From: Polytrichum commune
Lineage: Eukaryota; Streptophyta; Polytrichopsida; Polytrichales; Polytrichaceae
NCBI GenBank assembly: GCA_950295325.1
Contig: OX485808.1
Location: forward strand, 32,384,527-32,448,526
Length of the DNA stretch: 64,000 nt
Reading direction: 5' to 3'
The notes under the pieces are model-generated. The model ran no database searches. It was not told the DNA's origin and saw only the letters and a program-made list of their open reading frames with translations. Shown here piece after piece: positions 20,151-31,415 of the stretch (within the stretch, counting starts at the first letter, position 1; each line of letters begins with the position of its first letter). The translations under genes were made by a program, and so were the position numbers.

Positions 20151-20861
20151 CGTCTAGTTCCAAACATGAAATTGTTGGAGATTATGTTGAGAAACAGATG
20201 TTGGCCCACCACTTTTCACATTATTATAGCCGGAAATGCCGACGGATGGTGTTTGAACTGGCCGGTGTGATCAACCCCTCAACCAGGTTCATTTGTAACT
20301 ACACTACTTCGTCTAATTAGCGGGGGTTGCTATTTGGGAGTTACATGACGCTTTAACTGTTTACCGACAGTATCGCTTTATCGTTACAACATATTCTATG
20401 GTGTGCACACTAACTACTTACGTTATTTAGGTAAAAAAATGATACTCTCAGCAAAAGTATCATAGCAATGCGTAACTCCAAATGGAAACCCACACTAATT
20501 AGACAAAATAGTGTAGCGGTTGGTTTCCCCCATTCATCCCCCCCCCCCACCCCCACCCCCAATCACATGCCATTGTACTTGTTGCAAGCTCACCATTTGC
20601 GACTTTTTCTTCAATGGGAATTGCGCGATGAATGCGGTACCATAAAGCTTATGAGGCTCATCATTTTGTTGAGGTCCCACGTCTTTCCACTTCAGTGTTC
20701 CACAAGATTGAGTCCGTGACAAACAGGTGGCGCCCAGCCAAAGTAGGGGAGGGAGGGAGGGAGCCATCGCACATTGTATTGAATCGTTGTATAATTGTCA
20801 TTCGGGCTTTCGCATTATCTCGAGAGTCCAAAACGTTCTTAGTTTGATGTAGATTCCCAAC
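20151..20861. other. No gene seen; C11 run and GGGA repeats
   Basis: Holds a C11 run at 20538-20548 and a GGGA repeat near 20738-20762. No coding evidence. Confidence 0.55.
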
Positions 20862-20864
20862 TTA

Positions 20865-21427
20865 AGGTGGGTTTAAGTACACTAGGCAAGTCGGGTCCAA
20901 GAACCTTGGGGTCCAAAACACCCCTCGAGGCTCGACGGATCTTATTTTTGGACTCAAGATTGGACCCATGCTGGAAGATCGGTTTCTCAAACCAACGTGT
21001 GGGGAGATTTTTGGGCATAATTGTTCGAGATTCTAGTGTTTTCAAGTCCGATTGTTTACGAGTTGACATCTTTCGGGTTTTCCTTATTAATCTCGTGGTA
21101 TGTTCTTTGGATTTCTCTAAAATGATTGGTGATTTTTTCTAAAGTCTTGAACACTGGGTTACTTCTCAAACTCAACTAGTTCATCTGTAACTAGCTGTCG
21201 ATTTTCCCCCATTCGTTGTCTCAAACTAGCAGTGTCTTTTTGAGTTGAGACCGTCAAGACTTGGCAAAAAATTGATGTACATTAGCATCATTTCAATTTT
21301 TTTCATACCTTGGTACCTGGACCTTCAAAGAGTAAACTTTTTGGGTCCAAATGTTTGCTCCCGACCAATAGGATCACTTAATTTTGGAGGTTCGTTAATC
21401 TAATTGGACCCTAGTGTAAACCCACCT
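20865..21427. mobile_element. Harbinger-like TIR element with TTA duplication, hosting an R1 copy
   Basis: Ends AGGTGGGTTTA and TAAACCCACCT are flanked by TTA at 20862-20864 and 21428-21430. The right end continues inward as CACTAGGGTCC when reversed, and the left end has CACTAGG after a small insertion. Related elements lie at 30072-30390 and 30399-30714. An R1 copy (21001-21210) lies inside, so this element is older than that R1. No transposase frame. Confidence 0.8.
21001..21210 (-). repeat. R1 dispersed repeat, copy i, nested in a TIR element
   Basis: Starts GGGGAGATTTTTGGGCATAA and ends CTGTCGATTTTCCCCC. This is the cleanest view of both R1 boundaries because the host element continues on each side. 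Length is about 210 bp. Confidence 0.85.
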
Positions 21428-21430
21428 TTA

Positions 21431-22861
21431 GTGCTTATAATTATAAGGTAAGCCAACAAAGATGCATGATAGGGACAATCTATGGTTAGTGAGCCTTATG
21501 AAAAAACACAATCAATTTTCTTAACCTTTAAAGGCTCATGCAACATGAAATGGGTTGCCATCTAATATTTTGATGGGGTTTGTGACCCACTAGGTGGCAA
21601 TGTACGTGGATTGGAAGGTATCTACTGGTGTAGGGGTGGTGCCCACTACCATGTGAGCCAAAATAACATATAAAACCCTCATAATCCAAGCATGTAGGAT
21701 TATTTATTAAGTTGGCACTGCTTGTTTTGGGAGGCGGTTCCATGTCATTGTTGCCCAAATGCAAGAGCCAATGTCTTTCACATGTGATGCCCAATTTGGG
21801 CTAGTTTTTTTTTCTCCCTTAGGGCAAGGTGATGGTTATGCACAACTTGACCGAATGGATTTGGGACAAAAATGAGTGCACATGTTGCTTGCTCCATGGA
21901 CAAGGAAAAACCTCCCAAAATGATGTCATGTGGCCCCTCTAAGTTTGAGTGTGATGGACTTCAGCTACATTTGCTCCAAAAATCCCAAATTCATGGGAAC
22001 AACTCATTTGTCATCCACATCACATATTACGACAAAGTTGGCAACTTTCTAAAATTTGCAACATGACCGAAATGGTCATGAAACAAAAAATCTGAGACTT
22101 TTCTCTCGCTGCCCCCCAGTCGAAGACCATGTTCACATGTCAATCTGACCTAGAAAAAATGCGGTTCGATTGACTTCAAAATCTTCTCGTCAAGACTATA
22201 TGATAACTCAATTCCCATCCGTACGGTTGGATTTCAAGAAACCAAAATGATTTTCTTCTACATACCACAAATTTCCAACACTGGTGCTGGAAATGCCCGA
22301 AAACAAAATATGAAGGCTATTTAGGGTTTAATCAAGCACCCTATGTTTGAGTGGTACATGGTATGTAAACGCTCCTAGTAACTTATGCGAATTTAAATCC
22401 CCTCTCCGACGCCAATTGAGAACCCTTATCGGGCATAATTTGGTCACTCTCGATCGTGTACCGAGCCATCGGAGCTAATCGATGCGAGGAACTTAAGGTT
22501 GCATTATACCGTCGACATTGATGACACGAGGCCGTTGGTGCCAATAACACATAAACACTAATTACGACTTGCATTTAGGTATTATAATGCCAATGCGCTC
22601 AAGTCTAACTTAGCTAGTGCCTCGCTCGGCACAATTTGAGTGGATTATTGCAGGCCGATTTATGTCACCCGAGCTCGTCGTGTTAATGGGCATTATATCT
22701 ATCTTCATGAGATCCAATGCGTCGAGGTTAGTAATTGCGACCATAAATTTTCCTAGTGAACCTCGACCGAGACTAAATAAAGAACCTACTCCTCTACCCA
22801 GCCCTAGCCTGCATCAAAGATGGTTTCATTGCAGTCTTTATGTTCCGAAACTCCCTCCAAC
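21431..22861. other. No gene seen
   Basis: Short frames only. No repeat with recognisable ends. Confidence 0.5.
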
Positions 22862-23960
22862 TTAATAAGTATGATGACTTATGAATTAGAGGTTTAATCA
22901 TCAATGCCGGGGCTTAGGATTCATGGCAAGGCATGTAACTTAAGGGTTCGGTAAAATCTTACCCTTATGCCCCCTTCCGACCTGACTTTACCAAATAACC
23001 AAAGTCTTTCCTAAAACCCGGGTAAAGCTCCCTTGGTTATAGGGGAGGCATCCGGCTATCCCAATGCGCCTACAAGAACTTGCTCCGGAGATTTTTGAGT
23101 AGGTTTTAGTTAAGTAGCTTTCACACATGTTCATGGTTTTATCTACCGAGCAATGAATGTTGGATAGTTTTTGTCCCATCCTCAAATCCCTTACTACTCA
23201 TCCATCTTACCATTGGTGTTTGTTAACGGAGCTCCTCGTGCCCTCATAGCTACGACTAAAAAGCAACCAATCACAAGGACGGGAGGCCACACTTTTAAAA
23301 GTCCTATATTATTCCTGCCTCATGTCTAGGTACCGATGGGAGGGTCGGTGCTTGAGGGGGCTGAAAAACCTCCACTTTTAAGCCACGCCACATCATTTGC
23401 CAACTAGGCTCGGCACTAGATAATGTCGATGGTGTGGAGGCCGTGTTTTTAGGACCAACTTTTAGGCTTCGCTAAAGTCAGGTGGGGAGGGGGCATTACA
23501 TGTTTATGGCTCCTCATTCCGATCTATTTTCATTGCGTTGTTTATGGTACATATTGTGGGTCACAATATACATAAGGAAACCGAACACTAGAAACTTCGG
23601 GGATATAATTGTGGATGTACAAAGTGTAACTTAATAAGTATGATGACTTGTGCATGCGAGATTAAGTTAGTGGTTGATGAATTATAGGTTTAATTATCGA
23701 TGCAATTGTTGGGTGTGAAGTTACAAATCTATCTGCGGCGAAGCCGGAGCTTAGGATTCATGGCAAGCATGTAACTTAAGGGTTTGGTAAAACCTTACCC
23801 CTACATGTTTATGGCTCTTAGTTCCAATTTATTCTCACTACATTGTTTATGGTAAATATTGTAGGTCAAAGTATACACCAGGAAACCGACACTAAAAGCA
23901 TTGGGGATATAATTATGGATGCACAAACTATATTCCCAATCCACGGCATCTTACATTGGA
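22862..23960 (+). repeat. Duplicated segments of a dispersed repeat, partly tandem
   Basis: CTTAATAAGTATGATGACTT recurs at 22862 and 23630, each followed by TTAGGATTCATGGCAAG and CATGTAACTTAAGGGTT. CATGTTTATGGCTC recurs at 23499 and 23804 (spacing 305 bp), each followed by AAACCGA, GGGGATATAATT and GTACAAA/GCACAAA. No ends or coding content recognised. Confidence 0.65.
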
Positions 23961-24241
23961 GGTCTACGTTGTGGATTATAGTATTTCAGTTGCATGAAAA
24001 ATAGCGTCAATGGAAGAGACTTTCAAACAAAGTGAGAGTTAGTTCATGTCCATTTCACGAGGGCGATTTTGAATCTAAAAACCCGATGTTTAAAATGTTG
24101 ATTCTAAAAATAAACCTCGACGGATTTGAAAACCGCCATTTCTCCAAGAACAATCCATGTTAATCTTGTTAATTTATCTTAATAAAGTTGTCACGAAATA
24201 GTCTGGTATTTTACACAGTAATATACTTTCCAATGAGGATG

Positions 24242-24584
24242 CTCGGGGGGGGGGGTAGTCATTGGTTGGAGTAGCAATATACGTGCGAACAAATGATAGG
24301 GTATTTTAAAAACATGGGGGCAAAAATTTATAAATGAACTTAAGAGTAATATGGGGTATCAAAAATGGCACTGGACATCTTCAAAGTATTATAGGGTATG
24401 AAATAATAAGTAATTTGGAATTATAAGTAATGCAAGCCATTTTTCTATTAACCTAAAGTAGAAATTTACATAATGATAGCATGTGAAAAAAAAATTGAAA
24501 GTAATACCCCCCTATAAAATAGTGGTTGTTCGCACCTATATCCTTAACTTTTTAACACACTGCCCCCCCCCCCCCCCTCCCGAG
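24242..24584. mobile_element. CTCGGGGGG-ended element with 8-bp target duplication, copy 2
   Basis: 343 bp. The left end is CTC followed by G11 and TAGT. The right end, reversed, is CTCGGGA followed by G15 and CAGT. Subterminal GTGCGAACAA is shared by both arms. The direct repeat TGAGGATG flanks it at 24234-24241 and 24585-24592. Ends and duplication length match 2376-2645. The G tracts have expanded independently at the two ends. No reading frame. Confidence 0.8.
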
Positions 24585-24592
24585 TGAGGATG

Positions 24593-25585
24593 CTTGGGTA
24601 GGACGAGTTTGTGGAGAGATAGATGCAAAAACAACTTTATTTGACAAAGACGTCTGATTATTATGACAAAGTTGTCCGATTTCTCATATTATCGAATATG
24701 TGACACCTCAATAATACGGCGGTTTTTCTCGTTCCCCAAACGTGTCTTTATTAAAGAGGTGGGACTCGTATACATGTCTAAGCTTTGATCTGCCACGTAT
24801 TGTGGCCATTTTCATCCACTCAAAATAAGGAAGGTTTGGAGACACACTACACTAGAAAGACCCAAGAGTATCGGAAGAGGACAACCATGCAAGACAGCTT
24901 CAAACAGGGAATATTGTTTGTGCTGATGATGCATTTGTCATTTACCCTCGACTCCACAAACTACATTTCAAAACGAAGGCAAAAAGGAGGGTGTTGCGTG
25001 TAGTCTTTAGCCCCAAAAATCACGGGTGTTGGCTTTACGCAAGGAGCTCGTTAAAATTCAAGCATCCCGTGTGTCCGAATGTGAACTTTGAGGTTCATCG
25101 ATCCGGCGTCGGGCTAAGGAATTGTGGTAGCCATGTAAGTTGAAGATGAAAATGTTGGGAACTTCTTGCAGCTCGGAAACGTCATTTATCGACATAATGG
25201 ACTTTGGAGTTAGCATCATAGTCTCTAATTGAGTATACGTTGTGTAGTGGAACTTACCCTTCGTTGCATTGTAGTGTGGTTCGCAATATACGCCATCACG
25301 TATTAAAATAGTGTGGAAGATTGATTTATATTAAACTAGAATGGAGCATTGACCTCTTTGTCTCATAATAACGAGGTGTTTTGTGAAAACACACATTAGA
25401 TATTTTGCCAAATATATGAAATTCTTTCAAATGTGTTCATAAATATGCAAATTTCTCTTATGGCATCTATGTGGACTCGAAGAAAGAATCAATATTACGA
25501 TGATGTTGCACTTCAAATTAACAACATTTATTTTATGGAGTTTCACCGATATGGTCTACAATTTCATTATGTTTGCAGGAGTAAA
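24593..25585. other. No gene seen
   Basis: No defined repeat or convincing frame. Confidence 0.5.
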
Positions 25586-26040
25586 CTCAAAATTGAGCAA
25601 AACTACCACCGAATGATGTATTATTTCAACAACTTTCCACCAATATGCAGATGAGAAAGATCGGACCATAATCAACCTTCGAATGTGCAAAAGTAGATCA
25701 TTGTCTTGAAATCAACTTCTAAAACTTAACCAACCTTGAAATAGTCATAACTCTACTAGTGCAACTCAAAGTTGAGCAAACTTCCACAAAAAAGAGAGGT
25801 TTAAATAGCTTTTCAATAATGTGTAGATTAGGAAAATCTAATAAGAACTAACCTCATAATCTGCAAAAATAGATCATTGTCTAGAAATCAACTGCAAAAA
25901 CTTAACATGCCTTCAAATGCTCATAACTCTGCCAATACAACTTGGAATTGGACAAATTTATCACAAAAAGAAGTGAAATTTCAAGAGCTTTCCAACAATA
26001 TGCAATTTAAAGCAATCTAATAAATATTAAGATCAAAATG
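25586..26040 (+). repeat. Three diverged tandem units of about 178 bp
   Basis: The block CTCAAARTTGAGCAAA (25586, 25766; CTTGGAATTGGACAAA at 25942) repeats at 180 and 176 bp. It is followed each time by a CAC..A/AAGAG stretch, TTTCAANA..TTTCCA/TTTTCAATAATGT and AGATCATTGTC. The unit length is close to a nucleosome repeat, as in satellites, but three diverged copies do not make an array. Confidence 0.7.
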
Positions 26041-26479
26041 CTCGAAAAGAGATTGAGCACCTTGGTTTAAGGTAAAGGTGAAAATTTATTGCGAAAGAGA
26101 CAAAAGCTAATAAGTCTCTTGATTAGAATTCGACATAAAGAACCTTGTTCCCTTAGTTCTCATGTTTTTAACATTGTTTTTCATTATAAATTTTTTATAA
26201 TCCACATTTCATAGGTGACAATACATAAATTTAATATTAACTACGTACTTACACATGTGTGGGACCCACCATGTTTACATTTATTACCTCTATAATATGA
26301 CATTTTGGGGGTCTAAGAGATCAATATCATAGTCATATTATAGAAGTAGATTTTAAGTAGAAAATTTCATTCACAAATTTTGTGTCATATATCAAGGTTG
26401 TTGTATTAAAGATGTAAAACTATAGAGTACTCGGTGCAAAATAAGACCACTATAAATGTAACGAACCGTGTAAATTTTG
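26041..26479. other. No gene seen
   Basis: AT-rich, no feature recognised. Confidence 0.55.
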
Positions 26480-26625
26480 ATGATGATTAGGGATCATCCG
26501 GCACATGCTAGGCGATATCTATCAATCCACTTTAATAAAAGAAAACTGAAGGATGTCAACATGTAGCTGGCTGGACTTGCAAACACTAGGATCTCAACCG
26601 ATTATGCATGCCCAAAAATCTCCCC
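26480..26625 (+). repeat. R1 dispersed repeat, copy b (3' part)
   Basis: The left half is diverged. From AAAACTGAAGGATGTCAACA the match to R1 is close and runs to CCCAAAAATCTCCCC. A palindromic-end element begins 5 bp further on. Confidence 0.75.
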
Positions 26626-26630
26626 GATCA

Positions 26631-26935
26631 CTACACAAAATATGATATTTAGTGTTTGATTAGATTTAGTGTTTTACTACCCTACTATGCTCAACACTAA
26701 TTTTCAATTCTTTGATAATTCGTGTTAGACATAAATGCGCCGCCGCCGCCTTCCTTGTTGCCACCTCTTTCCTACTAAATACTAAATTCGTGCATGTAAT
26801 TTTCACATATTACCATAGATGATATTTAGTGTTTGAGTTTACATTTAATGTTACTTACTTTCATAGGGTTAGTGATATTTAGTGTAGTGTTCTTATTTAG
26901 TGTATCTAACACTAAATATCATATTTTGTGTAGTT
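26631..26935. mobile_element. Small TIR element, ATATTTAGTGT family
   Basis: About 305 bp with inverted ends CTACACAAAATATGATATTT (left, from about 26633) and the same sequence reversed at 26913-26934. Several further ATATTTAGTGT words lie inside. Ends match the families at 27287 and 39995. The left end can be read as CACTACA, like CACTA elements, but the right end cannot, so I do not assign that class. Confidence 0.75.
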
Positions 26936-27199
26936 GTGATGAAGTGAAGGCCTTTATTGGGGCCCCGAAGTTGAGGAAGTTCTACGACACACCCCTCATG
27001 GGGGTGGGTGGGGAGGCCCGTTGGCTGCCTCTCAAAAGCTGCTCACCCATCATCTACCTTCTATGCCTCTCTCTGAGCTCTCTCTCTCTCTTTCTCTCTT
27101 TCTCTCTTTCGAGTTACATCATGCGCTGTGCACTGAAGAGGGGGCTGGGCATGACAAAAGGTGTTGTCGTGTTTCGTAATTACTCTCGCTCCACCTTCA

Positions 27200-28870
27200 C
27201 CGTTTGGGCGTCGTCGTGTAGTTGCCGTGATTGCACATGCACCACCTCCATCTTCCTTCGACCGCTAAACGGGGGAGAACCAGGCACTACACTAGAGATT
27301 GTGTTTAGTGTCATATGGTGTTGTATGTGAGTGTAGGGTGCAAGCATGGTAAAGTGGACAACTCCTGATCCCAGCCTAGGTTTAAGTGAGTGATTCAAAA
27401 CTTTACACTAATTTTGAGTTTTGTAGAATTCATAAACATTTGTAGTTTGGGCGTGGTGCAGGTGCGGTGATTGCACATGCACCACCTCCATCTTCCTTTG
27501 AACCATTTTCGACTGCTCAATGGGGGATAACCGGCCGCTGCACTAAAGATTGTGTCTAGTGTCCTATGGTTTTGTATGTCACCGAAGGGTGCAAGCACGG
27601 TAAAGTGGATAGCTCTTGATCCCAACCCAGGTTTAAGTGACAGTGACTCAAAACTATACATAAATTTTGATTTTTTTGAAAAATAATACCATAGACATTT
27701 ACAATTTGGGCGTTGTGCAAATGCAGTGATTGCACATGCACCACCTCTATCCTCCTTTGAATCACTTTCGGCCGCTGAACGGGGGGAACCGGTTGCTACA
27801 CTAAAGATTGTGTTTAGTGTCATATGGTATTATATGTCAGTGTAGGGTGCAAGCACGGTAAAGTGGATGGCTCCTGATCCCAACCTAGGTTTAAGTAACA
27901 ATGATTCAAAACTATACACAAATTTTGGTTTTTTGTGAAGAATAATACCATAGGCATTTACAATTTGGGCGTTGTGTAGATGCAATGATTGCACATGCAC
28001 CACCTCCATCTTCCTTTGAATCACTTTCGACCGCTGAATAGGGGGAACCGGTTGCTACACTAAAGATTGTGTTTAGTGTCATAGGGTATTGTATGTCAAT
28101 GTAGGGTGCAAGCAAGGTAAAGTGGACAGCTCCTTATCCCAACTTGGGTTTAAGTGACAGTAATTCAAAACTATGCACTAACTTTGAGTTCAAGGGTCGT
28201 GCAAATGTTGTGATTGCACATGCACCATCTCCATCTTCCTTTGAATCACTTTCGACCGCTAAATAGGGGAGAACCGGCCGCTACACTAAAGATTGTGTTT
28301 AGTGTCATATGGTGTTGTATGTAAGTGTAGGGTGCAAGCGCGGTAAAGTGGACAACTCCTGATCCTAGCCCAAGTTTAAGCGAAAGTGATCTAAAACTAT
28401 ACACTATCTTTGAGTTTGGGCGTTGTGCATATGTGGTGATTGCACATGCACCACCTCCATCTTCCTTCGAATCACTTTCGACCGTTGAACGGCAGAGAAC
28501 CAACTGCCACACTAAATGTTGTGTTTAGTGTCATATGGTATTGTATGTCACCGTAGGGTGCAATCATGGTAAAGTGGACAACACTTGATCCCAACCTAGG
28601 TTTAAGTGACAGCGATTCAAAACTACACACTAACTTTGAGTTTGGGCGTCGTGAAGATGCGGTGATTGCACATGCACCACCTCCATCTTCCTTCGAATCA
28701 CTTTCGACTAGTGAACGGGGGAGAACTGGATGCTACACTAAATATTCTATTTTGTGTCATATGGTATTGTATGTCACCGTAAGGTGCAAGCACAGTAAAG
28801 TGGACACCTCCTGATCCCTCCCTAGGTTGAAGTAAAAGCGATTCAAAACTTTACACTAACTTTGAGTTTT
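27200..28870 (+). repeat. Seven-unit tandem array (226-259 bp) spanning an insertion junction
   Basis: The GTGTTTAGTG block starts at 27301, 27552, 27810, 28069, 28295 and 28521, with a diverged seventh near 28748. Spacings are 251, 258, 259, 226, 226 and 227 bp. Each unit has GATTGCACATGCACCACCTC, CCGCTGAACGGGGGAGAACC, CTACACTAAAGATTGTGTTT, GGTAAAGTGGA and CAAAACTATACACTAA. The GGGGGAGAACCGGCCGC part is the R1 start and CTACACTAAA is the left end of the 27287-29743 element, so every unit contains the same host/element junction. Short frames in the array are repeat shadows. Confidence 0.85.
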
Positions 28871-29743
28871 GTGAAGAAAAAACTCATGGACATTTTTATA
28901 ATGTATTGTTCAACAAAGCCAAGCAATTTATGATGATGAAAACAATTCCATGAAAAGTCTACATATTTTAGAAGATGTTGCAAATGGTGTGCAAGTAGGA
29001 GATATTGAACAAGTATTTGTCCAAAACTTTGTTTTAAATATGAAAAAAATTGAATCAACTTGATGGTTTTCTACAAGTTTTGTGATGATGCCCTCACGTA
29101 GATAATGAATTCAAGGAATAAAAAAAATCCCAACTTCAAAATATTTAAGGTCATGAAATCTACGTTTAAAACCAGATTCAATCATTTGCTTTGGAGCATC
29201 ACTTTTAATGATAAGTTTTAGAAATCTCAACCTGATTATCTACATTTGAGTATTTAATGCAACAATAGAGGTCATCATTAAAATTTATAAAATAAAATAA
29301 AATAAAAAATAAACCAATGCAGCTAACACTTTGCTACTACTTTTAGGAATTTGACCCAAAAAATTATGGTTTTAGTGTACCAAAGCACTTTTTTGGTCCA
29401 CCTTACCATGCTTGCACCTTGTGATAACTTTAATACTAGCAATCCTTGTGAATGAGTTTTTCATGTGTTGTCATCCCAACTTATGTTTTAGTTTTTGTAT
29501 AGTCTGCATCCTAACATTTATGTAATGAAATATTGCCATGAATGATTGAAATTGGGATGAAAGCCCACTTAACAAGTGACAATAATTGTAACATTGTAAA
29601 TCTATAACACCCATATAGTGTTACAAGGAATGGCAAGTAATGTGAGATTACATTTAGTGTTGATGCCGCTCCACGGGCAGTATACAATTAGTTTTGAGCA
29701 AGGCAAATAGAATTGGTGACACTAAATACAATATTTAGTATAG
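27287..29743. mobile_element. 2.46-kb TIR element of the ATATTTAGTGT family, inserted into R1 copy c
   Basis: The left end CTACACTAGAGATTGTGTTT and the reversed right end CTATACTAAATATTGTATTT are diverged inverted repeats. R1 start sequence (GGGGGAGAACC) lies just left, and R1 continues just right at TTACAAATGAACCGG, so the element sits inside R1 copy c. Its 3' about 340 bp aligns with the short element 39995-40350 (ATGAAATATTGCCATGAATG, CACTGTAAATCTATAA-like and CAATTAGTTTTGAGCAAG). Its left part has been tandemly amplified. I see no transposase frame, so it is non-autonomous or too decayed. Confidence 0.75.
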
Positions 29744-29942
29744 TTACAAATGAACCGGTTGAGTTTGAGAAATAACCAGTCAAAGTTCAAGACTTCGGAA
29801 ACAATTATTACCGATCATTTTAGAGGAATTTATGGAATACATCCCACTTCAATAAAGGAAAACTGAAAGATGAGTCTCAACATGGAACCGGTCGGAAGTG
29901 GAAACTCTAAGATCTCAACCGATTATGCCCTAAACTCTCCCG
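29744..29942 (+). repeat. R1 dispersed repeat, copy c (right portion)
   Basis: Runs TTACAAATGAACCGGTTGAG through AAGTTCAAGACTTCGG and GATCTCAACCGATTATGCCC to ACTCTCCCGGA. Its first about 20 bp lie left of the inserted element. Confidence 0.85.
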
Positions 29943-30071
29943 GACATTGCTTTTGACCTCCGTGTGGGGTGGGTGCCATAAACGATAACTTACTTAAACC
30001 GTAGTGAAAGATCTCATGTTTACTAAAAATGCTTTAAAACTCCTTTGATGGTACGCGAATTTGGTTACGTG

Positions 30072-30390
30072 AGGTGGGGTTTACGTTGTTATGGGTCCGG
30101 GTCCCATAAGCTCGGGGTTCAAAACACCCCTCAATGGACTTAAATTTTAAAACTCAAGATTGGATCCAAGCTTGAGGATTGGTTTCTGCAACTAGGAAGG
30201 GTGGATTTTTTGGAACGAGGACCACTGAAATCTGGCAAGAAAGTGATGCCACATTCGTTCCACTTCGTTTCTTTTCATACCTGCACATGGACCCTAGTGT
30301 CAACTCCTTGGGTCCAAACTTTGTTCTTGACAAATGGAATTGTTCAATTTTGGAGTTTCTTTGGTCTTGGACCCTAATGTAAACCCATCT
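30072..30390. mobile_element. TIR element of the AGGGTGGGTTT family, copy D1
   Basis: The left end AGGTGGGGTTTACGTTG and the reversed right end AGATGGGTTTACATTAGGGT are inverted relatives, with TTA at 30391-30393. Internal GGGGTTCAAAACACCCCTC and CTCAAGATTGGATCC match 20865-21427. It has no coding content. Confidence 0.7.
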
Positions 30391-30398
30391 TTATCTTA

Positions 30399-30714
30399 GG
30401 GTGGGTTTGCACTAGGGTCCAAGACCAAAGAAACTCCAATTTTGAGCAATGATGTTGAGGGCTCATTGGTCGACAACAAAACATTGGACCCAAGGATCTT
30501 ACACTAGGGTTCAAGCCCAAGGGATGCAAAATTGAGTGACGCTAATGTGGCATCATTCTCATGCTAGATCTTGGTAGTCCTCATTCTTCACTCAAGGAAA
30601 TAATCTTCCTAGTTTGAGAAATCAATTTTCAAACTTGGGTCCAATCATGAGTCCAAAACTAAAGTCCATTGAGGGGTATCTAGTCCTCAGTGCAAAAAAC
30701 CCAAGCCTAAACCC
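30399..30714. mobile_element. TIR element of the AGGGTGGGTTT family, copy D2 (inverted relative of D1)
   Basis: Starts GGGTGGGTTTGCACTAGGGT after TTA at 30396-30398. The right end, reversed, is AGGGTTTAGGCTTGGGTTTT, more diverged. D1 and D2 are head-to-head, about 8 bp apart, so the block 30330-30450 is an inverted repeat (CTTTGGTCTTGGACCCTA and its reverse). Confidence 0.65.
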
Positions 30715-30784
30715 TCAATGGATATCATGCCACACTAAGCAGGAGAGCCAAAGAAGGGGAAAAGGGTAAAACAAAGACGAAAAA

Positions 30785-30814
30785 GAAGAAGAAGAAGAAG
30801 AAGAAGAAGAAGAA
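30785..30814. repeat. (GAA)n microsatellite
   Basis: About ten GAA units. Confidence 0.9.
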
Positions 30815-30829
30815 CTTGGGGGTTGCCCC

Positions 30830-31110
30830 GTTAAAACTAAGAATCGTGTGTATTCGCAACATACTCTAAAAACTCCTTGTATACAAGTTTCTTTTGTAAC
30901 AATTAGCAATACACATACAATTTCAATGATAAAATTACAAGTGATAAATATGTACATATAAATATATATAATTAATCATTAACAAAAGTATACAAATATA
31001 TTTTTGAATAACAATCAACCCCTATCAAAAGTATTATGCAAAACCCTAGAATTCATCAATAAAGTCATTGAAGACTTTTCATCCCTTTGATGATATTCAT
31101 AAGCATCTAA
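30830..31110 (+). repeat. Diverged duplicate carrying the empty site of the Stowaway element
   Basis: Aligns with 5246-5710 but reads CCCTTTGATGATATTCATAAGC uninterrupted, where the other copy has the 123-bp Stowaway element. Confidence 0.75.
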
Positions 31111-31130
31111 GTGTGCAATATATGCACGGG

Positions 31131-31415
31131 GAGGTCACTGCCAAAATTTTATCAAAGCACGTGAGAAAAAATATAGAGTATTTTTAATTCAAGAGAGTGA
31201 AATTTATACAATTTTTGGAATTATTGTAGCTTGGATGAAATGACCCGGATACAATATTATATCTAAAGTAGGGTAGGTGAAAAATATAGGTAGTGTTTAA
31301 TTAATAATAATAAAATTTGGTCTATTATTTTTGGAGGAATGAAGGAATTTTGTTAGGTTCAATGAATGTCTTTGGATTGGATGAGAAGTTTCCTCAGTTG
31401 ACTAAAAATCATCAA
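31131..31415 (-). repeat. Dispersed repeat L, copy 2
   Basis: Inverted relative of 11400-11640: TTAGGTTCAATGAATGTCTT, GGATTGGATGAGAA and TAGCTTGGATGAAATGA. Confidence 0.65.

Noticed and set aside
26631-26660. CACTACA start suggesting a CACTA-class element
   Set aside because: The opposite end and the related elements at 27287 and 39995 do not start CACTA, and no 3-bp duplication is clear.
26833-27330. 165-residue plus-strand frame with hydrophobic segments
   Set aside because: It crosses a transposon end, a CT-rich tract and the first unit of a tandem array, so it is a chance frame.
27200-28870. CRISPR-like regular spacing of repeated blocks
   Set aside because: Whole units repeat, including the intervals; these are eukaryotic tandem repeats, not repeats with unique spacers.
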